Below are positions 12,531-23,147 of a stretch of DNA of 64,000 nucleotides, piece by piece. The position numbers were made by a program, and so were the translations under genes. Positions within the stretch are counted from its first letter, which is position 1, and every line of letters starts with the position of its first letter. Source of the stretch: Ascarosepion bandense (taxonomy: Eukaryota; Mollusca; Cephalopoda; Sepiida; Sepiidae); assembly GCA_037127315.1 (NCBI GenBank), contig JBBBDQ010001688.1:2512501-2576500 (forward strand). The letters run 5' to 3'. Below the pieces are notes generated by a model that made no database searches, was not told where the DNA came from, and saw only the letters and a program-made list of their open reading frames with translations.

Positions 12531-12773
12531 AGTCAAATTCCTTGCATTCACTTACATGCAAATACCCTTGGGAAAGGTATTAATCTGTCTCTTCCCTCCA
12601 ATTATGGGTTAAATAATAGGACAGATTGGGTTCTGTAGCCTTGGTCAACCACCAGTCTACCACAGAAAGCAATGCTAACCTCCTGTGGGATAATCTTCTG
12701 CCCAGTCACTCATGTCTCTTTCGAGACATGATCGCCCAAGCATGTATCACGTATGGCACTTAATTGACTGAAG
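12531..12773 (+). mobile_element. tRNA-derived SINE, 5'-truncated
   Basis: It lacks the tRNA-like head and starts in the body (GCATTCACTTACATGCAAAT). It contains AATACCCTTGGGAAAGGTAT, the GACAGATTGGGTTCTGTAGC block, and the terminal CATGTCTCTTTCGAGACATG palindrome with GATCGCCCAAG and GGCACTTAATTGACTGA. It is inserted in family A copy 4. Confidence 0.9.
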
Positions 12774-13239
12774 TTTCATTAGAATTTGACAATTATTTGA
12801 TTTTTGGAAAAATTTCCAACGAAAATCAAAACAAGATTTTTTACCAAAATTTTGAAAGTGTTTAGAAAGGATTTAAAATTTTTTGAAAAGCTATTAAAAA
12901 TATTTTGATCTTTCCTCTTAAATACTAACAAACATTTTGATAAAAAAAAAAGTTTGTTTTTATTAAGTTTGGAGCATTTTTTCTTCATACTATGCTGTTA
13001 TTTCAGCGATTTAGTGAAGGTACCTCAAGATGTTTTATCAGAATTTCGAACGTGTAAGAAGGAATTAATTTTTTTTTTTTTTTTTTTAAAATATTAAAAA
13101 AATACTTTGATTTTTTCTCCTATAAACATTTTGATGGAAAATGTTCGTTTTTATTCATACTATGCTGTTTTTTTGTTTTTTTTTAACGATTAGTGGAGGT
13201 AGCTGAAAGTTATCGAAAATGAGTGGCGGTACCTCTCTC

Positions 13240-15309
13240 CAAAATCCAAATAAATTAAAAAAGTGATTAGCCTATCTAAGGTTTAAAATTCAGATATATT
13301 TAAAAAAAAAATAATAATAATAATAATAATAAAGCATTCATTTTCCGTTTTAATTGCAAGCTATAAATTTAATGTTTTCAATAAGCAAAATAAATTGATT
13401 GGATTTTTTTATAGCTAAAATAGGCCATATTGACATCTGTCAACAATACACTCAATAATACAGCATAATTCTCTTCTCTTTCAATTACATTTTGCTTGTA
13501 TTTTTCATTTTTACAATTTAGAAGTTTTCAGTGCACCAACAGTAACTCATGCTTGACCCAAAAATTTTGATTTAAATTCTGCACGGACTTGTTCTTATGA
13601 CAAATATAAACATTATGCAATAAAAAAATAATTTATCAAAATTTAATAAAAATGAAATGACTGGGGAATATGAGATTGATTTTTTTTTTAACAAAGATTC
13701 TCTGAAATTTCTCGAACAAATTCCTGTTTTGACGAAAAATAAAATCAAAATTTCAAGAGCTCGAAATTTTTTTTTACTACAACGTCCTTTTGATCTTTCC
13801 TAAATCACACGAAGATTTTTTTCAACCATACAATATTGTTTTTTTTTCGGGCATATATCCTCCTTTTTTATCGTTTTTTTTTTTAACACGAGGAATAAAA
13901 AAAGAAAAAAGCAACATACATGTGGTTACGGTGAACTCGTACATTTAGAAATAAATGTCTTTTTAGTTTTTTTTTTGTTTTTTTTAAATAAAGAATTTAA
14001 TAGAAATAATCACAACGACTCGTGTCAATTACAGAAAGGGGAAACATTTCAGCGGTATCGCTTTTTACACCCGATAATCAAATTTTCAAACCCAACATCC
14101 GCCCCCGTCATTTTGTTTCTTGATCTTAAATTATTTTTTTTCTTTTTGTGTTTAAGTCTTAAGTTAAATTAGAGAACTCAATCCACACCATCAAAAAATG
14201 ATTGTTAAACAGTAAACACGGAATATGATTAAGAAAAAAAAATTTAGTTTTAAAATTTCTGTCGAAATAGGTTCTTTTTCTTTTAATCGCGGAAGTGAAT
14301 TTATGAATTATGCTTTCTTTTATAACACAATGAACACCGTAAAATTAGATTTGGGTAGAATTATTAAAAATAAAAAATCTTTTTTTAATAAGTAACTTTT
14401 TAATTAGTTCTTTTTTATTTACGATTTTAAATGCAACTTTGTAATTAAATTAATACATTTCTCAACCAACACTATTTTTATAGTAGTCAATTTTTTACAA
14501 CATGGGGTTATTCAGAAAAACAAACATTTTTACCCAATTTAGTAAAGTAAAAAAAGTAAAAACATTTAATTTTAAACATTAAAACACAAAAAAGATAATT
14601 TTAAAATCACATTTTCTGGCAGACACTAAGTGTACAGTACACATTAAAAAATATATGACCAGAATTTCATTTATTCAAATTCCTTGAATTTTATAAAGTT
14701 AACCAAAAAAAGCGAGATTTTACATCAAAATATTCAGATGACATATATTAGCTTCTAAAGGAAAAATAAGTGTTGGCTGCATTTATTATTTTTATATACA
14801 AAGTGTTTGCATGAGATGTAAACGTTGAAAATTAAAAGAAATAAAAATCTGGTGAACAATAATAAAAAAATGGATTGAACGAACAACGTTCATTTTTTTT
14901 TTTTTTAGATCACTTTTTTTGTTCCTACTTTAAACAAGGAAAAGCGTTTTACAATAACTTACAGGTGATAAAATGTATTTATAACAAAACATTAAAGAGA
15001 ACTGTTACATTAGGTAAGTATTTCAGACTAAACAAAAGAAACAACTAGCATTTTTTTGCTTCTACCAAAGAAAAAAATATATACAAAGAAAGAGAAAACC
15101 TCCAAAACTGTGTGACGCCATTTTGTCAGCACAAAGACATTAATTTTAAGGATGGAAGTTTAAGTCGAAATATATAAAGCAAAATGTTTATTAATATAAT
15201 TCATACTATTTTCAGATTCTATATTAACTACAAGATAGAAATATGCATTTTTCTTGAGAAACTGAAGCAAGAATCATAACTAAAACATTATTTAAAATTG
15301 TAAACATAC
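13240..15309. other. AT-rich DNA without recognisable genes
   Basis: An (ATA)n run lies at 13311-13332, and T-rich and A-rich tracts are frequent. On the minus strand near 15127 an ATG opens a 19-codon frame that stops quickly. I see no repeat family and no convincing exon. Confidence 0.4.
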
Positions 15310-15362
15310 CTTCTCTTGTATAACCCTCCATCTTGTCTTTTTCGTATTTCTTTTCAGCTTTG
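15310..15362 (-). other. Weak candidate internal exon, unidentified
   Basis: On the minus strand a 14-T tract plus CCTAATCAG gives a good-looking acceptor, and GAAG|GTATGT gives a donor 53 bases on. Two of the three frames are open: one reads KAEKKYEKDKMEGYTRE, the other KLKRNTKKTRWRVIQEK. I recognise neither as part of a known protein, and found no partner exons. A chance match of splice signals in AT-rich DNA is quite possible. Confidence 0.22.
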
Positions 15363-17060
15363 CTGATTAGGAAAAAAAAAAAAAAGGAAAAAACATGTGA
15401 TAATATTTGCCTGCTGCGGCTCTTTGGGTTTCACTGAACAGAAATACGTACGACGTACTGTTACTGTTACTACATTAAAATGCTGTTTTTAGTCAAATTA
15501 AAAGTGAAACAGATTGACAATAGAAATCTGATACAAAACATTATGTTTGCTGGTATATTTTATTTTAATTTGAGTCTTTTGACACTCAATTGATTTTTAA
15601 ACATTATTGTGGTCATTAACAAACTACAAACAAAAAATAACAAACTTAGTAGTTTTTTTAGTTGTTTAAAAATACTATCGTAAAATTTTTTAAAAAGTAT
15701 CAATTTTTTGTTTTGTTTGTATCAGATCAATCAATTTATTTGTGAAAATAAAAATAATAAATTAAAATCTCTAAAATAAAAATTTATCACTCTTCCTTCA
15801 AGTCTTCAATTCATGATTTTTTCCGAATCTACACTTCCCACGTCATAAATGAAACGAACTCACAAAAAATAATTAAATAAAATAAGATAAATAAATAATT
15901 TAACACGATTTTCCTTTAATCATTTTGAGAGGAAAAAATAAATAAATTTATCGTGTGACGAGATATTGACGATTAAAGTCATTATACAATTTTTAACCTT
16001 TTTAATACAATAAAAAAAAAACTGCACTATGCATTTTACGCGTGTTATTTTCTTTTAGCAAAGCTTAGCCTGCCACAAGGCTACAACGAAACAAAAAAGT
16101 GAGGACCCATCTAAAATCGAAGTCATTGCAATCAATATTGCAATGCACAAATAATTAGTTCACTAATTGAATTTGCTAAGTAATTAAAAAACCGTGCTTC
16201 CACAAAGAAAGAAAGTAGAAAAATAAAAATACATATTAGTTTTTCTTTTTACTAAGTCACAGATTTCCACAAAGAAAGAAAGTAGAAAAATAAAACAGTT
16301 TTTCTTACTAAATCACAGTTTATTGGTGTGTTTTTTTAGTCTTGATTGAACAAGGCTACACTTACAGTACACTACTTGAATCCACTTATAAATTTTACAT
16401 AGCCAATTAATCCGAGAAAAGAGCTTCCAAAATGTTGTTGGTGTCAAAGTTAAAGTTAAAGTAGTTAAATTCAAAAAGCTAAATTAACGAAGACGGAGGA
16501 AGAAGTTTTCAATAGCAAATAAACATGATAAATTAAACCTACTTAACGAATTGATCTGTGAACTGCTAGCCAATGCTCTATGGCAATCTCAATATTATTC
16601 ATTAAACTTAGGCTGACATAAGGCTATAGTAGGGCATTTAGGAAAGGGTGGAACGTGCTACACTATGAATTGGTCAGTAAGATTATTTTATTTACCATTT
16701 CACTATAAGCAGATGAATCATAATCTTCAACAACAGCCACTGCTCTCTACAGGATAAAGACCTTTCCTATATCATTCCATGACAACCGTGATTGTGCTGT
16801 TCTCATAGTTTTCACTACTATATTCCAGAGCAAAAGAAAAGAAACAGCTTTATATGCATTTTTTTTTTTAGTCTTGAACAGTGCCACCTAGAAGGTGTTG
16901 TAGCAGATAGGGTGCAGATAATCCCCACAGATCATGTTTATGGTATCTTTTAATTAGTTCTGTTCATTGATCTGTGTTGACCTATTTTTATTTCTTAGAA
17001 TTAGCCTAGCATTACTTTTTCCATTAATTTCTGTGTATTTTCAAGTTTGTTTTCATAGTA
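15363..17060. other. AT-rich intergenic DNA, one short direct repeat
   Basis: The 28-base block beginning ATTTCCACAAAGAAAGAAAG near 16263 repeats a block at about 16198. Otherwise nothing is recognised. The tail 'aaatgaaataataataataa' at about 17070-17094 resembles the 3' tail of the retroelement that follows. Confidence 0.4.
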
Positions 17061-17119
17061 CTGTAGGAAAATGAAATAATAATAATAATAATAAAGAAAC
17101 AACAAAGGACTGGATGATA

Positions 17120-18197
17120 CAATTAGTTTAACAACATGAAAACAGAAAGAAAAAATATTCAATAATGAAAGGAGACAGTAAATACAAACAAGATCTACAT
17201 TTAGTAGATTCTGTAGAAAAGCAAAACAGAAGCCAAGAACCCACTATTGCAGCAAAAAATATGAAAAAGAAAGCCAAGGATAAAGCTCTTAAACAGATGA
17301 AACAATGCTAGCAAGACAAACCTCTGCATGTCCAATATCCAGAACGTGCTAATAAATCAAATGTTGATAAAATTAATACTCATCGATGGTTACGTGCATC
17401 TGGATTAAAGTCTGAAACTGAAGGCTTTATTCTTGCTGTGCAAGACCAAAGTTTTTTCACTAGGAACTTTCAGGCAAATATTATACATAATAATGTGGAT
17501 GCAAAATGCAGGTTCTGTGATAAATACCAAGAAACAATAGACCATCTAATCTCAGGATGTTCTGTGCTTGCCCCAAATGAATATAAAAATCATCACGATA
17601 GAGTGGGGCATTATTTACATTGGACAATGTGCAAACACTATAGAAAATATGTAAACAAACACTGGTATGAACATCACCCAGCACTGGTTACAGAAATAGA
17701 AGATGTTACCATTCTATGGGATTGCACCATCTACACAGACAGAAAAACTGAATCAAACAGGTCGGACATTATTGTTAGAAACCAAAAAGAAAAATCTTGC
17801 TTGTTAATTGATATGGCTTGTCCTCAGATTGTAACATAGCAACCAAGGAATTTGAAAAACTGTCAAAATATAAAGACCTGGAAATTGAAATAGAAAAAAT
17901 GTGGAAATTGAAAACAAGAATCGTGCCAGTGATAGTAGGTGCACTTGGAATGATAAAAAATGGAACAAAACAACACACTGAAAGAATCCCTGGAGACCCC
18001 AGCTTAAGAGATATATATAAAATTGTTTTTGTTAAGTACAGCTCACACACTTTGTCCATGTAACACTAGGGATGTTAGGGAGATATGAAAAAACATGAAA
18101 TGGAGTCATAACAACACACCACTACCTGCCTGAAGTCTTCCTGCAGACTTGGTAGGTAGTGTGGCCAAAGCAGAAATCAATTTATAATGAAAAATGA

Positions 18198-18230
<33 letters not shown>
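17120..18230 (+). pseudogene. R2/CRE-type LINE, 3' part with restriction-like endonuclease
   Basis: From about 17165 the frame reads through KKKAKDKALKQMKQC, a stop, then KPLHVQYPERANK and THRWLRASGLKSETEGFI. An open block (17438-17839) contains a zinc knuckle, CRFC followed by H and C in IDHLISGC, then a PD-(D/E)xK-like core: SNRSDIIV and, 12 residues later, SCLLIDMACP. A frameshift near 17820 moves to a frame ending at 18063 with KEFEKLSKYKDLEIEIEKMW and PVIVGALGMIKNGTK. A knuckle plus restriction-like endonuclease C-terminal to the RT is the signature of the R2/CRE/NeSL/Hero LINEs. The RT itself is absent (5' truncation). The 3' end has AATGAAA followed by a (TAA)n tail (18195-18231). Confidence 0.78.
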
Positions 18231-18233
<3 letters not shown>

Positions 18234-18239
18234 GAAAAA

Positions 18240-19271
18240 CACATTTTCCCATGATGCTAGTAATAAAGGGACTAGGAATTTTATTACTCCACTGTGTAGG
18301 GGTAATAAAATAAAACCCACTGTATTGGGTCAGCCAACTTGTAGTGGTGACAAATACACTTAAACTGACCCTCTACTATTTTTACTAACTTAAATGCAAC
18401 AAAGACAACAAAGAACAAATACAAAATAGTATAGTGAAGTTGTTTATTACACTTTAGAGATCATAGTTGTGTGTTCTAAAATATTATTGAAAATGTTATA
18501 TTAAAGATCTGGTGTTTATAAATTAAGTGTATAAACATCAGTTAATTTTAAGATGTATTTGTTAAGAAATTAAACAGTATGTGAAAAAATTGTTTGTTAT
18601 AGTTTGCTCAACTGACAGTTGAGTTGTCTCACTTTGACTTTATTTATGGCCTTTTCCTCAATGTAGTTAATGATGTGGAGTGAGTTTAGGAATCTTGTCT
18701 TGATTGAACTCATCACTTGAGGAGTTCATGTTGAAAAGTAAGTGAATTTAACAAGCTGGCTAATGTTAAAGAAAATTAACTTTCAGCCAGTAAGTTGAGT
18801 TTCATAGATTTCTGTGTCAAGCTAAGTTGTTGGAGGCACTGAAAAAATTGAATTTCACAAGCCATTAAGTTGTTAATAAAAATTATGTTTTATCCAGGAA
18901 GTTGAGTTTCATAAATTCATGTGACAAGTTGATTATAAGAAAAACCCACTGAATAAATCAAGTTGAAGTTTCATATTTATGAATTTTCTTGATCATATCG
19001 GAGGCTCCAAATCAGTTGGCATGAAGTCTACTAAGGATACACCTGCAGGGTTAAGGATGAATGGAAATATGATTTTTAATATTTACTATCCAATCAGAAA
19101 GCATTCTTTTGTAACTGAACTCTGGGGGGAGAATACTTAACCGTGATCCACTTTTAATAAGTCTAAAACAGATAATGTAGAAAATAAGTTCTACACATCA
19201 AAAGATATTAGGTGGTGCTGTTTAAGTCTATAAAAAGACAAACATATCCTCTCTTTCTCTCTGTGTCTCTG

Positions 19272-19318
<47 letters not shown>

Positions 19319-20233
19319 CCAGGGTGTAGCATCACATGAAAAAAAGGATGCTCCTGCTGTGTCATGTTCATTTCCTCTGTCCACTGATGACTGAACCCTA
19401 TTGCCACTTTCCAACGAATGGTGTTCACATGTGTCTTACAAAACCTCCACCAATGAAATAAATCAACCTTTTCTTTGGTCATCCCAGCTCAGCACGAGGC
19501 TGCCATGGGCATGACCATTATAACCATGCCAACCTTCCAATGATAAAGTAAGTATAAACTTTGGTCATTCTAACTCTGTGCAAGGCTGACTTGAGCTTGA
19601 CTATTATAACAATGCTTAGCCTTACTTACCCTAACTTCTGAACCAAAAGGAAACAGACTTTACCAAGAGACATTGGGAACATTATTTCACTACAGTTTAT
19701 ATTTATATATATTTTTAAAGAGAATAAACAGTTCATAGTAGAAAGTATTTGTTGATTCTACATATTTATATATATAAACATGCACATACCATACAATATA
19801 TATCAACAAACAGCATTAAACTTCCATAGTACATTCATTATACATTTTTAAGTGTTAAGCATATTAGCAAGATGAATTCCATCATATCTTTAGTTTTGTT
19901 AAACATTGATGTTTTCCATTCAACTAGACGGTCAGTTTCATTCCAAAATAATAATAAAAAAAATTGCTTGTTTTATAACTGATATTGCTATAGAAGAAAT
20001 GATATCACCACTGGCCAGTATTTAAAGCATAACATACTCCAAAGTGCTCTTCTTTTTTTTTTAATTAATATATGAATAAAAGACTTGACGCCAACTGACT
20101 GAGGAGGTGTCTATAGATCTCTATTGGAGATCATTGTTTTGAGGGTTTCTGCAGGTATTTGTACCTTTACACATATGAATTTTTCTTTTTTTAATTTACC
20201 TCAAGCAAGGTAAAAAAGCCACTAAGATACAAG
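18240..20233. other. Intergenic DNA with CT microsatellite
   Basis: No gene is recognised. A (CT)n run at 19271-19315 creates artificial RERERE and SLSLSL frames. Copies of an 'aagttgagtttcat' word recur between 18795 and 18975, which suggests a decayed local repeat. TA-rich stretches lie near 19695-19800. Confidence 0.45.
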
Positions 20234-20549
20234 GGGGTTCAGTCAATCAGTTAAGTGCCATATGTGATACATGCTTGGGCGATCATGTCTCAAAAGAGAC
20301 ATGACTGACTGGGCAGAAGATTATCCCGCAGTAGGTTGCCATTGCTTTCTGCAGTAGACTGGTTGCCAGCCAAGGCTATAGAACCCAATCTGTCCTGTTA
20401 TTTAACCCATAACTGGAAGGAAGAGACAGATTAATACCTTTCCCAAGGGTATTTACGCGGAAGTGAATGCAATAGATTCAACTGGAATTTGAACTCGGCT
20501 CCCTGATTTCTCGTTCTCAGCCGATATTCACTACACCACAAAGCACAAT
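20234..20549 (-). mobile_element. tRNA-derived SINE, near full length
   Basis: On the minus strand it runs from a tRNA-like head (TTTGTGGTGTAGTGAATATC as A box and GAGTTCAAATTCC as B box) through the AATACCCTTGGGAAAGGTAT body to the CATGTCTCTTTTGAGACATG palindrome and a 3' end at TTAACTGATTGACTG. There is no coding content. The family has many copies in this window. Confidence 0.92.
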
Positions 20550-20599
20550 GTTTGATTACTTATCCTGAAACAAGCTACTGAAACTTCAAATGTATAAAT

Positions 20600-21004
20600 T
20601 TGTAAATAAATTCCTTATCTTATTTCATTCAATATAACACGTGTTTCCTTGTCATTATCCCTATATACTTCAGGTCCATAAACCTAAATTGTTCTTGACA
20701 ATGAAATTAGTAGAATAGCAAACACTCGCTTCTGTACATTTGGTGAGGGAAACTAAAGATTTTGTGTCTGTGGATCTAGTGGTACTTGTAGTTAGGCCGT
20801 CCTCATGTTTTGACTGATCTTTCAACTACCCGATGAACATTTATGAACATTCTCGGATTTAAAACATTGATGACGCAATGGCATCCTTACCTCTGTATAT
20901 ATAAACATGTGAAGTCTAATAAATTCTACACTGTCTTGATAAAGTCCCCCAGAGAATGAAACGTGTCAGCTAAGTACAGTTTTTCCTCTTGTCTTTTATT
21001 CATA
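20600..21004. other. Spacer with Penelope-type 3' motif
   Basis: The block at 20935-21000 (CTTGATAAAGT, then GAATGAAACGTGTCAGCTAA, then TCTTTTATTCAT) resembles one at 56767-56835. Such 'gaaacgt-cagct' stretches commonly border Penelope-like elements. No gene was seen. Confidence 0.35.
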
Positions 21005-21509
21005 ACGGAAAGTCTCGAAGATTAACAAAGTGGCTTTAACAACCGATATATTTAATTTATTTGTTTGAACCTTATTTTTAATCGATACTCGTATTTGAGT
21101 ACATATTCTGTTTTTAATCCAACAGTATATTTGTATATTAATTTCTACTGGCCTAATTATTTATGATAGATTTTGTTACAAAAATGTGTGTCATTTGGCA
21201 GGATTCGAACATGCAATCCCTAACAACATAGAGGAAGCCACCAATTGATCTGGTGCATCTTAGACTGCTCAACCGCAAATGATTCCACAGTGTAATCAAA
21301 GTTAAATCAAGCCTTATATAATACAATTTTCAATTCTATATAAATAACCATCTCTGCTCTGAAAGTGTATCATAATGTCAACAAATGTAAACATACAATG
21401 TTACAGAAAGTCCCGAAAATTAATGAAATGGTTTTAACAACTGATATATTTAATTTATTTATTTGTTCAGGGGTTACAAGTTCGAATCCTGCCAAATGAC
21501 ACACATTTT

Positions 21510-21510
<1 letters not shown>
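21005..21510 (-). repeat. Repeat carrying a class II tRNA-like block, copy 1
   Basis: This segment aligns with 55110-55530 on both sides of a tRNA-like sequence. Words shared by the two copies include 'tgttacaaaaa', 'gttaaatcaagcc', 'acaattttcaatt', 'ctctgaaa' and 'aatgtcaacaaatgtaaaca'. Within this copy the block CGGAAAGTCTCGAAGATTAA...GATATATTTAATTTATTT (21005-21070) is repeated at 21398-21465 and followed by a second, partial tRNA-like 3' end (GGTTACAAGTTCGAATCC) in the other orientation. The direct repeats could be pseudo-LTR-like structures of a Penelope-type element or a local rearrangement. Confidence 0.55.
21189..21282 (-). pseudogene. Class II tRNA-like sequence, degraded
   Basis: It is homologous to 55246-55340, with the same order of parts: acceptor arm, D arm (GAGCAGTCTAAGA), anticodon-like arm, long variable region and T arm (CATGTTCGAATCC). 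The acceptor and T-stem are less well paired than in the other copy, so it is the more decayed one. It is embedded in a repeat and is not called a working tRNA gene. Confidence 0.55.

Positions 21511-21548
<38 letters not shown>
21511..21548. repeat. (TA)n microsatellite
   Basis: The TA run ends directly at the 5S rRNA-derived head of the next SINE. Confidence 0.95.
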
Positions 21549-21551
<3 letters not shown>

Positions 21552-21822
21552 ATTGAATACACCGGTTCTCGCTCGATCACCGAAGTTAAGCAATGTTGAG
21601 CCTGGTCATTACTTAGATGGGTGACCGCTTGGGAATACCAGGTGCTGTAAGCGTTATTTGACGTATGTGTGTTGTAGTGCAGGGGATGTCGGCTCAGAGG
21701 GGGAAATTGGTGAGCTGAGTTCCAATTCCAGTTGAACACTTTGCATTCACTTACGCACTGGTACCCTTGGGAAAGGTATTAATCCATCTCTTCTCTCCAG
21801 TTATGGGTTAAATAACTGAGGT
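21549..21822 (+). mobile_element. Chimeric SINE with 5S rRNA-derived head
   Basis: Bases 21549-21652 follow eukaryotic 5S rRNA closely: TTGAATACACCGGTTCTCGC, CGATCACCGAAGTTAAGCAA, then GATGGGTGACCGC, TGGGAATACCAGGTGCTGTA and GC at the 3' end. The pol III internal promoter (A box and C box region) is largely kept, and the first 15 or so bases of 5S rRNA are missing. After about 10 bases comes the tRNA-like head of the common SINE (GTAGTGCAGGGGATGTCGGC, GAGTTCCAATTCC) and its body (TACCCTTGGGAAAGGTATTA), which stops at GGGTTAAATAACTGAGG. It is therefore truncated at the 3' side. A second copy with the same fusion lies at 58843-59092. Confidence 0.85.
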
Positions 21823-22123
21823 CTGTTGTTCATACGATCTGTGGCAGACTTCTGCATTGATTGTTTGTTATCAGCAATTTCAAAAAGTGTGGTTGGTGCT
21901 ACACAAGCCTTCACCACTTTAAACAATTCTTTGTGTGGTAGTCTAACTGTGTTAGACGCTCATACGTCGAGATCGACGGGAGAGTCCATAATATATAAAT
22001 ATGAATATGAATAAATATCCATACATATATATATACACACATACATGCATATATATATTCTTTTTTAATAAAACAGTGCTCAATGTAATAAACTGGAGCC
22101 ATTATATATATAAATATAAATAA

Positions 22124-22129
<6 letters not shown>

Positions 22130-22176
<47 letters not shown>
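22130..22176. repeat. (TA)n microsatellite
   Basis: This TA run directly abuts the hairpin at 22177. Confidence 0.95.
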
Positions 22177-22178
<2 letters not shown>

Positions 22179-22241
22179 AAAAATCACAGTAATTGTTGAT
22201 TTTTTTATCGGGTCTAAATCAACAATTACTGTGATTTTTTG
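22177..22241. repeat. Perfect 24-bp inverted repeat, 17-base loop
   Basis: The left arm CAAAAAATCACAGTAATTGT plus TGAT (22177-22200) is the exact reverse complement of 22218-22241. The loop is TTTTTTATCGGGTCTAA. Perfect pairing suggests a recent event or a foldback element fragment. Confidence 0.9.
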
Positions 22242-23060
22242 TTGTCTTTCAACGACATCACCATCAAGTATATCAGACGGTATGAACGGATCCTACACAA
22301 AATTAATAGACAAAACTTGTCTATATTATCAATGAAACCTGCATTAATGAAAAAATGCTGCCAAAATACACACAATATATAAGTTTCATTGAAAATGACA
22401 GACAAGTATTATCATTAATTTTTTTATATAATTTTTCATGTGTTCTTATGACTTTTTTTTTCAGAACTCAAATTATATAGAAATCGTCCTAATGTTTTGG
22501 TTTTCCCAGTGTTTCGGCTATCCTTAGCCATCAAGGGTGAATTATTTTTATGTGCAACTAGAGATATAAAGTTTCCAAACACGGTAAGCACATTGTTGCC
22601 GTGTTCATAATTGATATTTTAATAAAAAAAAATCCTAAAAATCAGATTTCAACAACTATGGATAATTCCACTTGAAAATAATTATCTAGAAAGCTATAGA
22701 TACTAAAAAACGGGCATTTTAACTCAAGCTCAACTCAAGGAAGGTCGATTATCTGTTGATTGCAAAAGAAGACAGAGCGAGATCGATAATGTAATGTTTT
22801 CTTTGTATTCAAGTTTCAACTTCATAATTTTAAATAAAAATATTTTAGTTATTATGAAGAGTTTGGGAGTTAATTTAAAAAAGGATAAATAAAATAATGA
22901 CAACGCATTGTCTGCTGTACATAAATCTTGAAGGCATGAAGACACCATTAGTAAAATACTGGTCGTCATATTCTGCAGTTAAGTACGAGGAAGAAATAAA
23001 GGAAGTTTGATCGAAATTTCCTGTTATTCTTCACGTGGGCACCGGAGAACGAAATTAACG
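22242..23060. other. Upstream region of POLR1B
   Basis: This AT-rich sequence holds the presumed promoter and 5' untranslated region of POLR1B. No TATA box or other element can be placed with confidence. The 80 bases before the ATG are less AT-rich (CACGTGGGCACCGGAGAACG), which fits a transcribed leader. Confidence 0.45.
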
Positions 23061-23147
23061 ATGGACGAAGCTGATATTCGACAAAATTCCGATTTTTATC
23101 ACCTTACCCGGCCTGACTATGGTCATTTGCGAAAGGAACAGTGTCAG
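23061..23147 (+). CDS. POLR1B: POLR1B coding exon 1
   Basis: 29 codons, from MDEADIRQNSDFYHLTRPDY to HLRKEQCQ. The donor is CAG|GTGAGA, and the intron is phase 0. LTRPDYG corresponds to the LTDPSYG-like segment of vertebrate RPA2. Confidence 0.9.

Larger units (their letters stand above)
10637..13236 (-). repeat. Family A element, copy 4, with inverted termini and nested insertions
   Basis: The left end is GGTACCTCCACTCATTTTCG (about 10637). The right end, near 13210-13236, reads TTATCGAAAATGAGTGGCGG then TACC, its reverse complement with one change. Read on the minus strand, the interior follows copies 1 and 3. The first 200 or so bases at the right end are partly duplicated: the ACAGCATAGTATGAA block occurs twice on the minus strand, near 13155 and near 12990. 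A DNA element (11205-12090) and a SINE (12531-12773) are inserted in it, which leaves about 1.5 kb of the element itself. Terminal inverted repeats indicate a DNA transposon-like, non-coding element. Confidence 0.62.

Noticed and set aside
19208..19482. RERERE / SLSLSL frames
   Set aside because: Translations of a CT microsatellite, not protein-coding.
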